A stretch of 64,000 nt of DNA from Oceanicaulis sp. HTCC2633 (GCF_000152745.1 NZ_CH672428.1:2061327-2125326), one strand, 5' to 3'; counted from the first letter of the stretch, positions 1 to 9,059 are shown. Numbers and translations are program-made. Notes: generated by a model from the sequence alone, not told the origin.

Positions 1-46
1 GGAACACGGCCAGACCGGCAAAAAACAGGATTTGAAGAATGTCCAT
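1..46 (-). CDS. Tim44/TimA-like protein, N-terminal fragment
   Basis: Only the first 15 codons lie in the window; the gene continues off the left edge. The peptide begins MDILQILFFAGLAVF, a hydrophobic N-terminal segment typical of alphaproteobacterial Tim44-domain proteins (TimA), which are anchored at the inner membrane. It is divergent from secB, 183 bp away, and a Tim44-type gene next to secB is the usual order in alphaproteobacteria. The assignment rests on this short hydrophobic start plus synteny, so it is tentative; another membrane protein cannot be excluded. Confidence 0.5.
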   Translation of the reverse strand, partial: MDILQILFFAGLAVF

Positions 47-229
47 GAAGACGCTCGCGCAGGATGTGTATGCGGTGTTTGTGCAGATATAGGGGTTCAT
101 GACCGCCGCGTCACGCGGGCGGTTGCGCTTGCCGCAGGCGCCCCTGCGTGCTACCCGCCCCGCTTCACCCTTAGTTGTTTGCGGGATTGTGCTTTCGCAT
201 TCTCCCGATCAAAGCTCGAGTTGACCAAC

Positions 230-733
230 ATGACCGACGCGCCCGCTACGCCGCAAGGCGGCGACCAGCCGATGCCTCCCGCCATTCGTGTGGCGGGTCA
301 GTATGTCAAAGACCTGTCGTTTGAAAATCCCGGCGCGCCCGACAGCCTGCGCGGCGCCGGCCAGCCCAATATCGATCTGAGCGTGGACGTTCAGGCCCGC
401 GATCTGGGCAATGACATGTTCGAGGTGGAGCTGATCATCGGCGCCCGCGCCCAGCGTGACTCCAACCCGGTCTTCATCGTCGAGCTGACCTATGCCGGCC
501 TGTTCCAGATCCAGAATGTGGACCCGCAATCGCGCGAAGCTTTCCTGCTGATCGAATGCCCGCGCCTGATCTTCCCGTTCGCCCGCCGCGTCCTGTCCGA
601 CGCCACCCGCGATGGCGGCTTCCCGCCGCTGATGCTGGAGCCGGTGGATTTCGCAGCGCTCTATCGTCAGCAAATGGCCCAGCGCGCCCAGGCCCAGCAA
701 GGCGCCCCGGCGACCCCGCCGTCCGACGCCTAA
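230..733 (+). CDS. secB: Protein-export chaperone SecB
   Basis: SecB is a cytosolic tetrameric chaperone that keeps preproteins unfolded and hands them to SecA. The 167-residue product shows the family core: an early YVKDLSFENP motif near residues 25-34, beta strands with NIDLSVDV, then ECPRLIFPFARRVLSD followed by the conserved GGFPPL and LEPVDF. The C-terminal tail is rich in Gln/Ala/Pro. The ATG at 230 is chosen because the conserved region begins soon after it; an upstream in-frame extension to position 32 has no family similarity. It converges on dnaQ with a 5-bp gap. Confidence 0.93.
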   Translation: MTDAPATPQGGDQPMPPAIRVAGQYVKDLSFENPGAPDSLRGAGQPNIDLSVDVQARDLGNDMFEVELIIGARAQRDSNPVFIVELTYAGLFQIQNVDPQSREAFLLIECPRLIFPFARRVLSDATRDGGFPPLMLEPVDFAALYRQQMAQRAQAQQGAPATPPSDA

Positions 734-738
734 GTTTT

Positions 739-1449
739 CTAGGCTGAAGTTTCAGCCTTCAACAGTCCCAGAGACTGCCAGAGCGGGTCGTCCATTTCCG
801 AGATAAACTCGGCGTGGGCGGCCCGTTCGCGTTCCGTGACCAGGCTGGGCAGGGATTTCGGCCGCGCTGCGCGGGTGGGATAGACCACCGTGCCATCGCC
901 GCCATCCGAGCCGGTAAAGCTCAGCGACTGCTCCCGCCCGCCATTGAGCTCGAGATAGACCTCTGCCAACAGGTAGGAGTCGATCAGCGCCCCGTGCTTG
1001 GTCCGGCTGTCGAGCGACACGTCAAAGCGTTTGCACAGAGCGTCGAGGCTTGCCGGAGCGCCCGGGAATTTCTCGCGCGCGATGGCCGCCGTATCGATGA
1101 ACCGCGCCTTGGGGATGATCGGCTTGCCGCAGCGTTCGAGCTCCATATTGATGAAGCCCATGTCGAACATGGCGTTATGGGCGACCAGCGTTGAATCCTC
1201 GATGAAGTCGAGGAACTGATCGACGATTTCCGCAAACTTCGGCTCGTCCTTGAGCATTTCCCAGGTATGCCCGGTCACGGCTGTGACCTCGGCGGGAATG
1301 TCGCGCTCGGGATTGATCAGGATGCGCAGATCCTTGCCCGTCGGGATAAGGTCGATCACCTCCACGCAACCCAGCTCGGTGACGCGGTCGCCGCCGCGCG
1401 GATCCAGTCCCGTGGTCTCGGTATCGAAAATGATCTCGCGCTTGCTCAT
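739..1449 (-). CDS. dnaQ: DNA polymerase III epsilon subunit
   Basis: Encodes the 3'-5' proofreading exonuclease of the replicase. The 236-residue protein has the DEDDh exonuclease motifs: [11 protein letters not shown] near the N-terminus (Exo I), [11 protein letters not shown] in the middle (Exo II), and [15 protein letters not shown] (Exo III, with the catalytic His and Asp). Length matches bacterial DnaQ. Its ATG overlaps the coaE stop by 4 bp, so it is the last gene of the leftward ppsR-maf-aroE-coaE-dnaQ run that leads away from the origin. Confidence 0.93.
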   Translation of the reverse strand: MSKREIIFDTETTGLDPRGGDRVTELGCVEVIDLIPTGKDLRILINPERDIPAEVTAVTGHTWEMLKDEPKFAEIVDQFLDFIEDSTLVAHNAMFDMGFINMELERCGKPIIPKARFIDTAAIAREKFPGAPASLDALCKRFDVSLDSRTKHGALIDSYLLAEVYLELNGGREQSLSFTGSDGGDGTVVYPTRAARPKSLPSLVTERERAAHAEFISEMDDPLWQSLGLLKAETSA

Positions 1450-2051
1450 TGCGCATCCCTGCTCGTCTTCAGCTCATCCAGCAGCGCCCGCACCTGAGCC
1501 CGGGCATGCTCGACCCCCTGGCTGGTGTCGATGACATGGTCCGCCCTGGCCCGTTTTTCCGCATCAGGCGTCTGTCGCGCCAGAATGGCCTCGAACTTGT
1601 CCACGCTCATGCCCGGCCGCGCCAGCACGCGTTCACGTTGGACTGCTTCGGGCGCGGAGACCACCACCACATGGTGCACCTGGTCATGCTGACCGGTCTC
1701 GAACAGGAGCGGCACATCCAGCACCACAAGCGGCGCGCCGGCCTGTTCAGCCTCATGAAAAAACCGTCGCCGCGCCGCGCCGACCAAGGGATGAACAATG
1801 GCGTTCAGGGTTTCGAATTTTGACGGATCCGCCTGCAGGGCGGCGGTGAGCTTGGCGCGGTCCACCCCGGCCGCTTCGCTTGTGCAGCCGGGAAAGGCGC
1901 GCTCGATCAGCGGGACGGCTTCACCGCCCGGCTGATACATCTGCGCGACAGCGGCGTCTGCATCAAACACCGGCGCGCCCTGTTCCTTGAACAGGTTGGC
2001 GGTGGTGGACTTGCCCATGCCGATGGAGCCGGTGAGGCCGAGAATGATCAT
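1446..2051 (-). CDS. coaE: Dephospho-CoA kinase
   Basis: Catalyses the last step of coenzyme A synthesis, ATP-dependent phosphorylation of dephospho-CoA. The 201-residue protein opens with a P-loop, [12 protein letters not shown], followed by [15 protein letters not shown] and a later [11 protein letters not shown] motif, all typical of CoaE. It overlaps dnaQ by 4 bp downstream and aroE by 4 bp upstream, suggesting translational coupling. The coaE-dnaQ adjacency is conserved in alphaproteobacteria. Confidence 0.94.
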   Translation of the reverse strand: MIILGLTGSIGMGKSTTANLFKEQGAPVFDADAAVAQMYQPGGEAVPLIERAFPGCTSEAAGVDRAKLTAALQADPSKFETLNAIVHPLVGAARRRFFHEAEQAGAPLVVLDVPLLFETGQHDQVHHVVVVSAPEAVQRERVLARPGMSVDKFEAILARQTPDAEKRARADHVIDTSQGVEHARAQVRALLDELKTSRDAQ

Positions 2052-2872
2052 GCGCGCTGCTCCAGCGCGGCGAGCAGACCATGACGGACGCCGTCATGCT
2101 GCGGCGCTGTTGCGCCAAAGAATTGCTCAAAGGCCGGCCGCGCCTGCCCCACCAGCATGATGAGACCATCCGCCGTCCGTCGTCCCAGACGCTCAGCCTG
2201 CTCCAGAAGCCCGGTTCTGAGCGGTGCATAGACCATGTCGAACACCAGCGCGTTCTCCGATGTGGCGGACAGATCAACCGCCAGAGGCGGCTGGCCGCTC
2301 ATGCCCAGCGAGGTGGCGTTGATGACCAGGCTCGCCCCGTCAAAGGCAGTCTCATCCTCAAGACTCTGTATTTGTGCGGAAATCCCGAACTCACCAGCCA
2401 AAGCTTCAGCGCGATCCCGGCTTCGGTTGAGGATGCGAACCTCCCGGTCCTGACCCTTGAGATGATAGAGCGCGGCGCGCGCGGCGCCGCCCGCGCCGAT
2501 GAGCACGGCCGGGCCAGATCCTGAATCAGATTCAAGAGCGCGGGCGATGCCCACATGATCAGTATTGTCCGCCTCGATCCGGCCCTCACGCCACACCAGC
2601 ACATTGGCTGCGCCAATGGCGCGCGCCGCGTCCGAGGCGGCATCGGCCAGTTTCAGCGCGGCTTCCTTGTGGGGAACGGTGACATTCACCCCCACAAGGC
2701 CGGCATTGAAGCGCGCGCGGGCCGCGCTCTCAAAAGCATCCGGTTCACATTCAATGATGGCGTAATCGCCCGGCTGGCCGGTTTCATCGAGCCAGGTCTT
2801 CATGATCAGCGGGGAGAGGGAATGCTTGGCTGGCCAGCCCACCACCGCCGCTTTGGGCCATTCGCTCGCCAT
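2048..2872 (-). CDS. aroE: Shikimate dehydrogenase
   Basis: NADP-dependent reduction of 3-dehydroshikimate in aromatic amino acid synthesis. The protein (274 aa from the chosen start) carries [14 protein letters not shown] at the substrate-binding N-terminus, [11 protein letters not shown] with the catalytic Lys, an ADNTDHVGI motif, and a Rossmann GAGGAARAA loop. I place the start at the ATG at 2872, 4 bases after the maf stop, because the family begins a few residues before the VGWP motif; a longer frame to 2902 would overlap maf without similarity. Confidence 0.93.
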   Translation of the reverse strand: MASEWPKAAVVGWPAKHSLSPLIMKTWLDETGQPGDYAIIECEPDAFESAARARFNAGLVGVNVTVPHKEAALKLADAASDAARAIGAANVLVWREGRIEADNTDHVGIARALESDSGSGPAVLIGAGGAARAALYHLKGQDREVRILNRSRDRAEALAGEFGISAQIQSLEDETAFDGASLVINATSLGMSGQPPLAVDLSATSENALVFDMVYAPLRTGLLEQAERLGRRTADGLIMLVGQARPAFEQFFGATAPQHDGVRHGLLAALEQRA

Positions 2873-2876
2873 GCAC

Positions 2877-3461
2877 CTACTCCGCCAGCACGCCCTGATC
2901 ACGCAGCGCAGCGAGCACGGGGATCAGGGACAGACCCAGAATGGCGAAGTAATCGCCTTCGGTCCGCTCGAACAATTGCGCGCCCAGGCCCTCAAAGGCA
3001 TAGCAGCCCACGCCCTTGGTCAGGATATCGCCTGCCTTTTCAAGATAATCGCTCAGAAACGCGTCCGAGAAATCGCGCATTACCAGGGTCGAAGTCGCCT
3101 GATGTCGCCAGACAATGTCTCCATCGCGCGCGAAGGCGATGCCGCCCTGCAGATAATGGGTCTGCCCGCGCAGCTGGCGCAACCGCGCTTCCGCTTCCTC
3201 CACCGATCGCGCCTTGTCATAGGCCTCGCCATCAAATTCGAGCACCTGATCGGATCCCAAGACCAGCGCGCCCGGACGGCGTTTGGAGACCTCGAGCGCC
3301 TTGAGCTCGGCCAGTTTCAGCGCCAACGCCGAAGGATCGCCGGAGAAGCTGTCCTTGACCGCGCCCTCATCGATATCGGCGGGATCGACCTCGAAGGCGA
3401 CATGCGCGTTTTCAAGAATGGCGCGGCGAGACGCCGAACCGGACGCGAGAATGAAGCTCAT
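2877..3461 (-). CDS. maf: Maf-family nucleotide pyrophosphatase
   Basis: Maf proteins hydrolyse non-canonical or excess nucleoside triphosphates and have been linked to septum inhibition. The 194-residue product starts ILASGSASRRAIL, the Maf signature, and has LVLGSDQVLEFDGEAYDKA with the catalytic Asp region, followed by LRGQTHYLQGGIA. It lies 9 bp downstream of ppsR and 4 bp upstream of aroE in a leftward operon. Exact nucleotide preference cannot be read from the sequence. Confidence 0.88.
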   Translation of the reverse strand: MSFILASGSASRRAILENAHVAFEVDPADIDEGAVKDSFSGDPSALALKLAELKALEVSKRRPGALVLGSDQVLEFDGEAYDKARSVEEAEARLRQLRGQTHYLQGGIAFARDGDIVWRHQATSTLVMRDFSDAFLSDYLEKAGDILTKGVGCYAFEGLGAQLFERTEGDYFAILGLSLIPVLAALRDQGVLAE

Positions 3462-3470
3462 GACATCGCT

Positions 3471-4304
3471 CTAGAATTTGGATTTATGGTCCTGCAGAAG
3501 GTTCAGCACCTTTGCAGCGGTTTCCTCGATCGAACGCCGGGTGACGTCGATGGATGGCCAGTTATAGCGCGCAAACAGGCGCTTGGCGTGGATCACCTCC
3601 TCTTTCACCGCTTCCTCGTCCACATATTCGGTGGACCGGTCTTCCTTGAGATTGAGCAGGCGATTGCGCCGGATCTGGATGATGCGCTCGGGCGAGGCGG
3701 TGAGCCCCACGATCAGCGGCTTCTTCAGGCGGTAGAGGATTTCAGGCAGGGGCGCGCCGGGCACCAGCGGAATATTGGCGGTGCGAATGCCGCGATGACC
3801 CAGATAGATGCTGGTCGGGGTCTTGGACGTCCGGGATATCCCCAGAAGGATCACGTCCGCGCTCGCCAGATCATCGCCCTGGCCGTCATCATGGGCCATG
3901 GAATAGTTCATCGCCTCTATGCGGCGATAATAGTCTGCGTCCAGAACCCGCTGGGCGCCCGCCTTGCCCTGGACCGGCGCGCCCAGATAGCTCGACATGG
4001 TGGCCTGAATGGGATCCAGAACCGCGAGCGCCGGCATGCCCATGGATGCGCAGGCGTCCTCGAGATCGCGGCGCAGCTCGGCGTTCACAAGCGTGAACAT
4101 GACGATGCCGGGATAGGCCTGGATATGCTCCAGCGCGCGTTCGAGCTGACGCGGAGAGCGCACCAGCGCATATAGATGCTCGATCGGACGCACATTCTGG
4201 AACTGGGCGACCGAGGCGCGCATCACCTCCATCAGGGTCTCGCCCGTGGAGTCCGAGATCATGTGGACATGGAAATAGATTCCGATATCGGCGGACCGGG
4301 GCAT
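3471..4304 (-). CDS. ppsR: PEP synthetase regulatory kinase/phosphorylase (DUF299)
   Basis: Family members phosphorylate and dephosphorylate a Thr of phosphoenolpyruvate synthase or pyruvate phosphate dikinase using ADP and phosphate. The protein (277 aa) opens IGIYFHVHMISDSTGET, the family N-terminus, and has the P-loop-like LLGISRTSKTPTSIYLGHRG motif. The ATG at 4304 is chosen because GAGGAG sits 6 bases upstream; ATGs at 4325 and 4328 are alternatives. This is the homologue of the RP001-type gene that flanks the origin opposite hemE in Caulobacter and Rickettsia. Confidence 0.88.
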   Translation of the reverse strand: MPRSADIGIYFHVHMISDSTGETLMEVMRASVAQFQNVRPIEHLYALVRSPRQLERALEHIQAYPGIVMFTLVNAELRRDLEDACASMGMPALAVLDPIQATMSSYLGAPVQGKAGAQRVLDADYYRRIEAMNYSMAHDDGQGDDLASADVILLGISRTSKTPTSIYLGHRGIRTANIPLVPGAPLPEILYRLKKPLIVGLTASPERIIQIRRNRLLNLKEDRSTEYVDEEAVKEEVIHAKRLFARYNWPSIDVTRRSIEETAAKVLNLLQDHKSKF

Positions 4305-4357
4305 GCGCGGCTCCTCAGAAGTCATCATCCCCCATCGGTAGACCAGTGCGCGCAAGC

Positions 4358-4366
4358 TGTGAATAA
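4358..4366 (-). promoter_or_regulatory. DnaA box (TTATTCACA on minus strand)
   Basis: Perfect match to the TTATNCACA consensus, within the origin region near its ppsR side. A weaker box, TTGTCCACG, follows 10 bases later. Confidence 0.65.
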
Positions 4367-4563
4367 CCCAGTCTGCTTGTCCACGGCTTCCGCCGCCTCG
4401 GGGACAGAGGCGAGGGTCATCACGGTCTGGCGCCCAGTTGGCGCCCACACATTCACATCAGGGAATAAATAGGGCTCCGGGGCCGACCGATCTGTCGACA
4501 ATTTTCCGAGTCATTTTCTTGGTTTTATCGCCGATCCTGTTCACGCACTCGGCTAGGCTGCGG

Positions 4564-4588
4564 TTAACCAAAGTAAAAATTCCGTTAA
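4564..4588. promoter_or_regulatory. CtrA-like half sites in the origin
   Basis: TTAACC at 4564-4569 and TTAA at 4585-4588 flank an A-rich stretch. CtrA binds TTAA-N7-TTAA in Caulobacter; spacing here does not give a full site, so this is a partial match only. The position beside DnaA boxes parallels the Caulobacter origin. Confidence 0.35.
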
Positions 4589-4639
4589 TGTCTCATTCTG
4601 ATACGAAAGTCAGACCGTGGATGACCGGCTTTCACAGGC

Positions 4640-4683
4640 TGTGGATATCCGGCGCCAGCGATGAAGCGTCGCAGTTATCCACG
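4640..4683. promoter_or_regulatory. Pair of DnaA boxes facing each other
   Basis: TGTGGATAT (4640-4648, minus-strand ATATCCACA) and TTATCCACG (4675-4683, plus strand) each differ from TTATCCACA by one base. They point toward each other across 26 bp on the hemE side of the origin. Confidence 0.6.
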
Positions 4684-4797
4684 TTATGGGCGCCTCTACT
4701 ATCACCCCTTCTTTTCATTCAATGAAAAAGAGAGGTATGACCGGGTCTGACCTGTCCGGGGATAACCCTCGAACCCCGGCGCTGACGAGAGCCATTC

Positions 4798-5835
4798 ATG
4801 ACTGATCAGAACCAGCCCTTCCTGCGCGCCCTTGCTGGCGAGACCGTCTCTCCGCCGCCGATCTGGCTGATGCGCCAAGCGGGTCGCTATCTGCCGGAAT
4901 ATCGCGAGGTGCGCGCGCAGCAGCCGGACTTCATCAATTTCTGCCTCAATTCGGACGCTGCAGCGGAAGTGACGCTCCAGCCCATTCGCCGCTATGGCTT
5001 TGACGCCTCTATCGTGTTCGCCGACATCCTGCTGATCCCCTATGGGCTGGGCCAGAAGGTGTGGTTCGAGAAAGGCGAGGGACCCAAGCTTGAACCGCTG
5101 GCGCTTGAAAATCTCGGGGCGCTGTCTGTCGAGAGAGCGAATGAGGTCCTGCGGCCGGTCAGCGACACGATCCGCAAGGTCCGCGCAGGCCTGCCCGAGA
5201 CCTGTTCCCTGATCGGTTTCGCCGGTTCGCCCTGGACCGTGGCGACCTACATGATCGAGGGCGGCGGATCCAAGGACCGGATCAATGCGCGCACCCTCGC
5301 CTGGAGCCAGCCGGACGCGTTTGACACCCTGCTCGATCTTCTGGCCGAGGCGAGCGCCCAGTATCTCAAGGCGCAAGCGGATGCCGGCGCGAATGCGCTC
5401 AAGCTGTTCGATTCCTGGGCTGAAGGCCTGCCGGACCCCCTGTTTGACCGGGTGATCATCCGTCCGACCAAGCGGATCATTGATCGCTTGCGCCAGATGG
5501 GCGTGACCTTGCCGGTCATCGGCTTCCCGCGCGGCGCCGGGCCTCAGGCGGTCCGCTACGCCAAAGAGACCGGCATCCAGTGCCTCGCGCTGGATCACGG
5601 GCTGGACACGGACTGGGCGCGCGGGGCCTTCCCCAAGGATCTGCCGCTTCAGGGCCAGCTCGATCCGGCGGTGCTGCGCGCGGGGGGCGACGTGCTGGAT
5701 TCCGAGATCGACCGGCTCCTTTCCGCCTGGGCGGGCCGGCCCTATGTCTTCAATCTCGGACATGGCATTCATCTCGACACGCCCCCTGAAAACGTCACGC
5801 GCCTGATCGAGCGCGTGCGCGGTTTCAAGGGTTAA
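4798..5835 (+). CDS. hemE: Uroporphyrinogen decarboxylase
   Basis: Converts uroporphyrinogen III to coproporphyrinogen III in haem synthesis. The 345-residue protein has the N-terminal signature PPIWLMRQAGRYLPEYRE, then FADILLIPYGLGQKVWF with the catalytic Asp, and LIGFAGSPWTVATYMIEGGG. Length is typical. The ATG at 4798 directly follows the origin region. It starts a rightward haem cluster (hemE, hemH, hemJ). In Caulobacter, hemE transcription starts within the origin; the same arrangement is likely here but no promoter was verified. Confidence 0.95.
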   Translation: MTDQNQPFLRALAGETVSPPPIWLMRQAGRYLPEYREVRAQQPDFINFCLNSDAAAEVTLQPIRRYGFDASIVFADILLIPYGLGQKVWFEKGEGPKLEPLALENLGALSVERANEVLRPVSDTIRKVRAGLPETCSLIGFAGSPWTVATYMIEGGGSKDRINARTLAWSQPDAFDTLLDLLAEASAQYLKAQADAGANALKLFDSWAEGLPDPLFDRVIIRPTKRIIDRLRQMGVTLPVIGFPRGAGPQAVRYAKETGIQCLALDHGLDTDWARGAFPKDLPLQGQLDPAVLRAGGDVLDSEIDRLLSAWAGRPYVFNLGHGIHLDTPPENVTRLIERVRGFKG

Positions 5836-5874
5836 GACTCTTCAGCGTGATCGGTTTCAGACAGGAGTAGGCGC

Positions 5875-6933
5875 ATGGCGCGGCGAATTGCAGTGGTGCT
5901 GTTCAATCTGGGCGGGCCGGACAAGCCCGAGAATGTGCGCCCCTTCCTGCGCAATCTTTTCCGCGATCCGGCGATCATTGGCGCGCCGGGCCTGATCCGG
6001 GAGTTCCTGGCCTGGCTGATTTCCACCACGCGGACCAGGGAAGCGACCGAGAATTACGCCAAGATGGGCGGCGGCTCGCCCATCGTGCCTGAAACCGAGA
6101 AACAGGCGCAGGCGCTGACTGCTGCGCTTCGGGAGCGGCTGGGCGCTGACGATGAGGTGCGATGCTTTCTCGCCATGCGCTACTGGCATCCCTTCGTGGA
6201 TGAGGCGGTGAAGGCGGTGAAAGCCTACCAGCCTGATGAAATTGTACTTTTGCCGCTCTATCCGCAGTTTTCCACCACCACGACAGGATCGTCCTTCAAG
6301 GCCTGGCGAGATGCGGGCGGGCCCGAGGCGCGGGCCATCTGCTGTTATCCCGAGGAAGCGGATTTCATCACGGCGCACGCCCGCCTGATCGAGGCGGAAT
6401 GGGAGAAGGCGGGCAAGCCCGAGAATACGCGCGTGCTCTATTCGGCCCATGGCCTGCCGGAAACCATCATCAAGAAGGGCGACAGCTATCAATGGCAGGT
6501 CGAACAGACGGTGGCGCAGGTGAATGCGCGTCTGCCTGAACACCTGCAAAACCACGAGATCTGCTTCCAGTCGCGCGTCGGCCCGCTCAAATGGATCGGC
6601 CCCTCCACCGAAGAGGCGATCGAGCGCGCTTGTCAGGACGACAAGCATATCTTGCTCACCCCGATCGCTTTCGTGTCCGAGCATATCGAGACCCTGGTCG
6701 AGCTTGACGAGGAATACGCCGAGCTGGCCGAAGAGCATGGCGCGAAGGGCTATGACCGGGTTCCGGCGCTGGGTGACCAGCCTGACTTCATCGCGGCGCT
6801 GGCGCGGGTGACGGTCGATGCGCTAGAGGGGGGGAACGGGCTCAAGCCGCCGCAGGGTCAACCGATCTGCCCGGGCAAGTTCGGCCGCTGCCCCTGTCTT
6901 GAAGCGGGTCTGAAACAGGAGAGCGCCGCATGA
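5875..6933 (+). CDS. hemH: Ferrochelatase, probable [2Fe-2S] type
   Basis: Inserts Fe2+ into protoporphyrin IX to make protohaem. The 352-residue protein has VVLFNLGGPDKPENV at the N-terminus and YSAHGLPETIIKKGD with the catalytic His. Near the C-terminus is C332-x6-C339-x-C341 (CPGKFGRCPC), plus cysteines at 156-157. This spacing matches the cluster ligands described for Caulobacter and mycobacterial ferrochelatases, so an iron-sulfur cluster is expected. Start ATG has AGGAG 7 bases upstream. It overlaps hemJ by 4 bp. Confidence 0.95.
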   Translation: MARRIAVVLFNLGGPDKPENVRPFLRNLFRDPAIIGAPGLIREFLAWLISTTRTREATENYAKMGGGSPIVPETEKQAQALTAALRERLGADDEVRCFLAMRYWHPFVDEAVKAVKAYQPDEIVLLPLYPQFSTTTTGSSFKAWRDAGGPEARAICCYPEEADFITAHARLIEAEWEKAGKPENTRVLYSAHGLPETIIKKGDSYQWQVEQTVAQVNARLPEHLQNHEICFQSRVGPLKWIGPSTEEAIERACQDDKHILLTPIAFVSEHIETLVELDEEYAELAEEHGAKGYDRVPALGDQPDFIAALARVTVDALEGGNGLKPPQGQPICPGKFGRCPCLEAGLKQESAA

Positions 6934-7385
6934 TCGATTTTCTGCTTCCCGGCTCCATCGGTTATCTGGTGGTCAAGAGCCTTCATATCATTGCGGTGAT
7001 CTTCTGGATGGCGGGCATGCTCTATCTGCCGCGCCTGTTCGTTTATCATCACCAGGCTGTAGCCGGGGGCGAGCTTGAAGGCGCGCTGCTGATCCAGGAA
7101 CGCAATCTTCTCAAGATCATCGTCAATCCGGCCATGATTGCGGTCTGGCTTCTGGCGATCACCATGATCATCGCCAATCCGGCGCTGTTCACTCAGGGCT
7201 GGTTCCATTTCAAGCTTTTGCTAGTGCTGTTGATGTCCGGCATTCACGGATTTTACGCGGCCAGCGCCAAGAAGTTCGCCAAGGGCGAGCGTCCGCGCAC
7301 GGAAAAGTTCTGGCGGATCATGAATGAGGGCCCGGCCATCCTGGTGATCCTCATCGTGCTTCTGGCTGTCGTTAAGCCGTTCTGA
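6930..7385 (+). CDS. hemJ: Protoporphyrinogen oxidase HemJ
   Basis: Membrane-bound oxidase converting protoporphyrinogen IX to protoporphyrin IX, the step before ferrochelatase. The 151-residue product is hydrophobic with about four membrane segments and starts with YLVVKSLHIIAVIFWMAGM, containing the conserved HxxAVxxWxAG-type motif, followed by LYLPRLFVYHHQ; a central KLLLVLLMSGIHGF segment and a C-terminal PAILVILIVLLAVVKPF complete the family pattern. Its start overlaps the hemH stop (ATGA), so the two are probably translated together. Confidence 0.9.
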   Translation: MIDFLLPGSIGYLVVKSLHIIAVIFWMAGMLYLPRLFVYHHQAVAGGELEGALLIQERNLLKIIVNPAMIAVWLLAITMIIANPALFTQGWFHFKLLLVLLMSGIHGFYAASAKKFAKGERPRTEKFWRIMNEGPAILVILIVLLAVVKPF

Positions 7386-7613
7386 GCCTCGAAATTCATT
7401 GACGTTGAGCGCCGTGCGTGGCAGGGATGAGGGGACTCCTTTGCAAGGATCCCCTCCAACGGCTGCGGGCCGCGCCGACGTCCTCGTCTGACAGCGCCCG
7501 GGCTAACACCCAATCCCATAGTCGATCCGCGCCGGCCTGGCGCAGTTCGTCGTCTGGTGTTCACCAGGGCCTGAACCGATCAGGTCTTGTGAACCGAGCT
7601 GTCTGAGAAACTC
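7386..7613 (+). promoter_or_regulatory. Structured leader between hemJ and rho
   Basis: The 228-bp gap holds three inverted repeats. The first, 7429-7456, pairs GAGGGGA-c-TCCTT with AAGGATCCCCTC around a 3-base loop. The second, 7554-7567, is CTGGTG-tt-CACCAG. The third, 7570-7584, is CCTGA-accga-TCAGG. No run of T follows the first, so it is not a classic terminator. Rho is known to attenuate its own leader in other bacteria; a similar role here is inference. Confidence 0.35.
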
Positions 7614-8936
7614 ATGACTGATACCCCTGAAACCGAGCCGCAGGACGGCAGCGAAACCAAAACCGCTTCGACCCGTCGCATGTCGCTTCAGGAACTGAAG
7701 GAAAAGTCGCCCGCCGAGCTGGTGGAGCTGGCTGAAAGCCTCGATATCGAGAACGCCTCCTCCCTGCGCAAGCAGGGCATGATGTTCGCCATCCTCAAGG
7801 CGCTGGCCGATGAGGGCGCGGAGATTTCCGGCGGGGGCACGCTGGAAGTGCTGCAGGACGGTTTCGGCTTCCTGCGCGCGCCGGAATCCAACTATCTGCC
7901 GGGCCCGGACGACATCTATGTCTCCCCCAGCCAGATCCGTCGCTTTGGCTTGCGCACCGGCGACACCGTGGAAGGCGAGATCCGGGCGCCGCGGGACAAT
8001 GAGCGTTATTTCGCGCTCCTGAAGGTCTCCTCGATCAATTTCGAGGAACCGGAGAAATCCCGCCACAAGGTTCACTTCGATAACCTGACCCCGCTCTATC
8101 CCGATGAGCGGTTCAACATGGAAATCCAGGATCCGACCAAGAAAGACCGGTCGGGCCGGGTCATCGATATCGTGTCGCCGTTGGGCAAGGGCCAGCGCGC
8201 CCTGATCGTGGCGCCGCCGCGGACCGGCAAGACCGTTCTGATGCAGAACGTCGCCCATGCGATCGAGACCAACCATCCTGAATGCTATCTGATGGTGCTG
8301 CTCATCGACGAGCGCCCCGAAGAAGTGACCGACATGCAGCGCACGGTGAAGGGCGAGGTCGTGGCCTCCACCTTTGACGAGCCGGCGACGCGTCACGTTC
8401 AGGTGGCCGAGATGGTGATCGAGAAGGCCAAGCGCCTCGTCGAGCACAAGCGCGATGTGGTGATCCTTCTGGATTCCATCACGCGTCTGGGCCGCGCCTA
8501 CAACACTGTGGTGCCGAGCTCCGGCAAGGTGCTGACCGGCGGTGTCGACGCCAACGCCCTGCAACGCCCCAAGCGCTTCTTCGGCGCGGCGCGGAATATC
8601 GAGGAAGGCGGCAGCCTGACCATCATCTCGACCGCGCTGATCGACACCGGGTCTCGCATGGACGAAGTGATCTTTGAAGAGTTCAAGGGCACCGGCAACT
8701 CCGAGATCATTCTCGACCGCAAGGTCGCCGACAAGCGCGTCTTCCCGGCCATCGACATTCTCAAGTCGGGCACCCGGAAGGAAGAGCTTCTGGTGCCCAA
8801 GCAGGATCTGCAGAAAACCTATGTGCTGCGCCGGATCCTCAATCCGATGGGCACCCAGGACGCGATCGAATTCCTCTTGTCCAAGCTCAAGGAAACCAAG
8901 AACAACGCCGAGTTCTATGACTCCATGAACACCTGA
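7614..8936 (+). CDS. rho: Transcription termination factor Rho
   Basis: Hexameric RNA helicase that ends transcription. The 440-residue protein has an N-terminal Rho domain ([20 protein letters not shown]), a cold-shock RNA-binding fold ([22 protein letters not shown]), and a RecA-like ATPase with [13 protein letters not shown] near residue 200, [13 protein letters not shown], and [16 protein letters not shown]. It lacks the long N-terminal insertions of some Rho proteins. A strong hairpin terminator follows at 8962. The hemE-hemH-hemJ-rho order is conserved beside alphaproteobacterial origins. Confidence 0.96.
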   Translation: MTDTPETEPQDGSETKTASTRRMSLQELKEKSPAELVELAESLDIENASSLRKQGMMFAILKALADEGAEISGGGTLEVLQDGFGFLRAPESNYLPGPDDIYVSPSQIRRFGLRTGDTVEGEIRAPRDNERYFALLKVSSINFEEPEKSRHKVHFDNLTPLYPDERFNMEIQDPTKKDRSGRVIDIVSPLGKGQRALIVAPPRTGKTVLMQNVAHAIETNHPECYLMVLLIDERPEEVTDMQRTVKGEVVASTFDEPATRHVQVAEMVIEKAKRLVEHKRDVVILLDSITRLGRAYNTVVPSSGKVLTGGVDANALQRPKRFFGAARNIEEGGSLTIISTALIDTGSRMDEVIFEEFKGTGNSEIILDRKVADKRVFPAIDILKSGTRKEELLVPKQDLQKTYVLRRILNPMGTQDAIEFLLSKLKETKNNAEFYDSMNT

Positions 8937-8961
8937 TCCTTCAGGCGTTTGAGTGTTCCAG

Positions 8962-8993
8962 CGGCCGCCCTTCGGGGCGGCCGTTTGCTTTTG
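8962..8993 (+). terminator. Terminator after rho
   Basis: Nine-bp stem CGGCCGCCC / GGGCGGCCG closed by a TTCG tetraloop and followed by TTTGCTTTT. It begins 26 bp after the rho stop. Confidence 0.85.
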
Positions 8994-9059
8994 GGGCTAG
9001 CGTTCCAAGCGTCAGATATGAAAGGATGCTTAAAAGCTAAAGTATCGGGGAGGAAACCC

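Larger units (their letters stand above)
4305..4797. other. Probable chromosomal replication origin
   Basis: A 493-bp gene-free region between divergent ppsR and hemE, the exact location of Cori in Caulobacter. It contains DnaA-box-like sequences: TGTGAATAA (4358-4366), TTGTCCACG (4377-4385), CGTGGATGA (4616-4624), TGTGGATAT (4640-4648) and TTATCCACG (4675-4683). The stretch 4499-4600 is noticeably AT-richer and holds TTAACC at 4564 and TTAA at 4585, resembling CtrA half sites. Genes on both sides are transcribed away from it. Location and boxes are seen; function is inferred from synteny. Confidence 0.82.

Noticed and set aside
2802-4175. A 457-codon open frame opposite maf and ppsR
   Set aside because: Antisense to two well-supported genes and spans their junction.
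4438-4725. Short open frame inside the origin region
   Set aside because: No ribosome binding site, no similarity, and it covers DnaA boxes and the AT-rich core.
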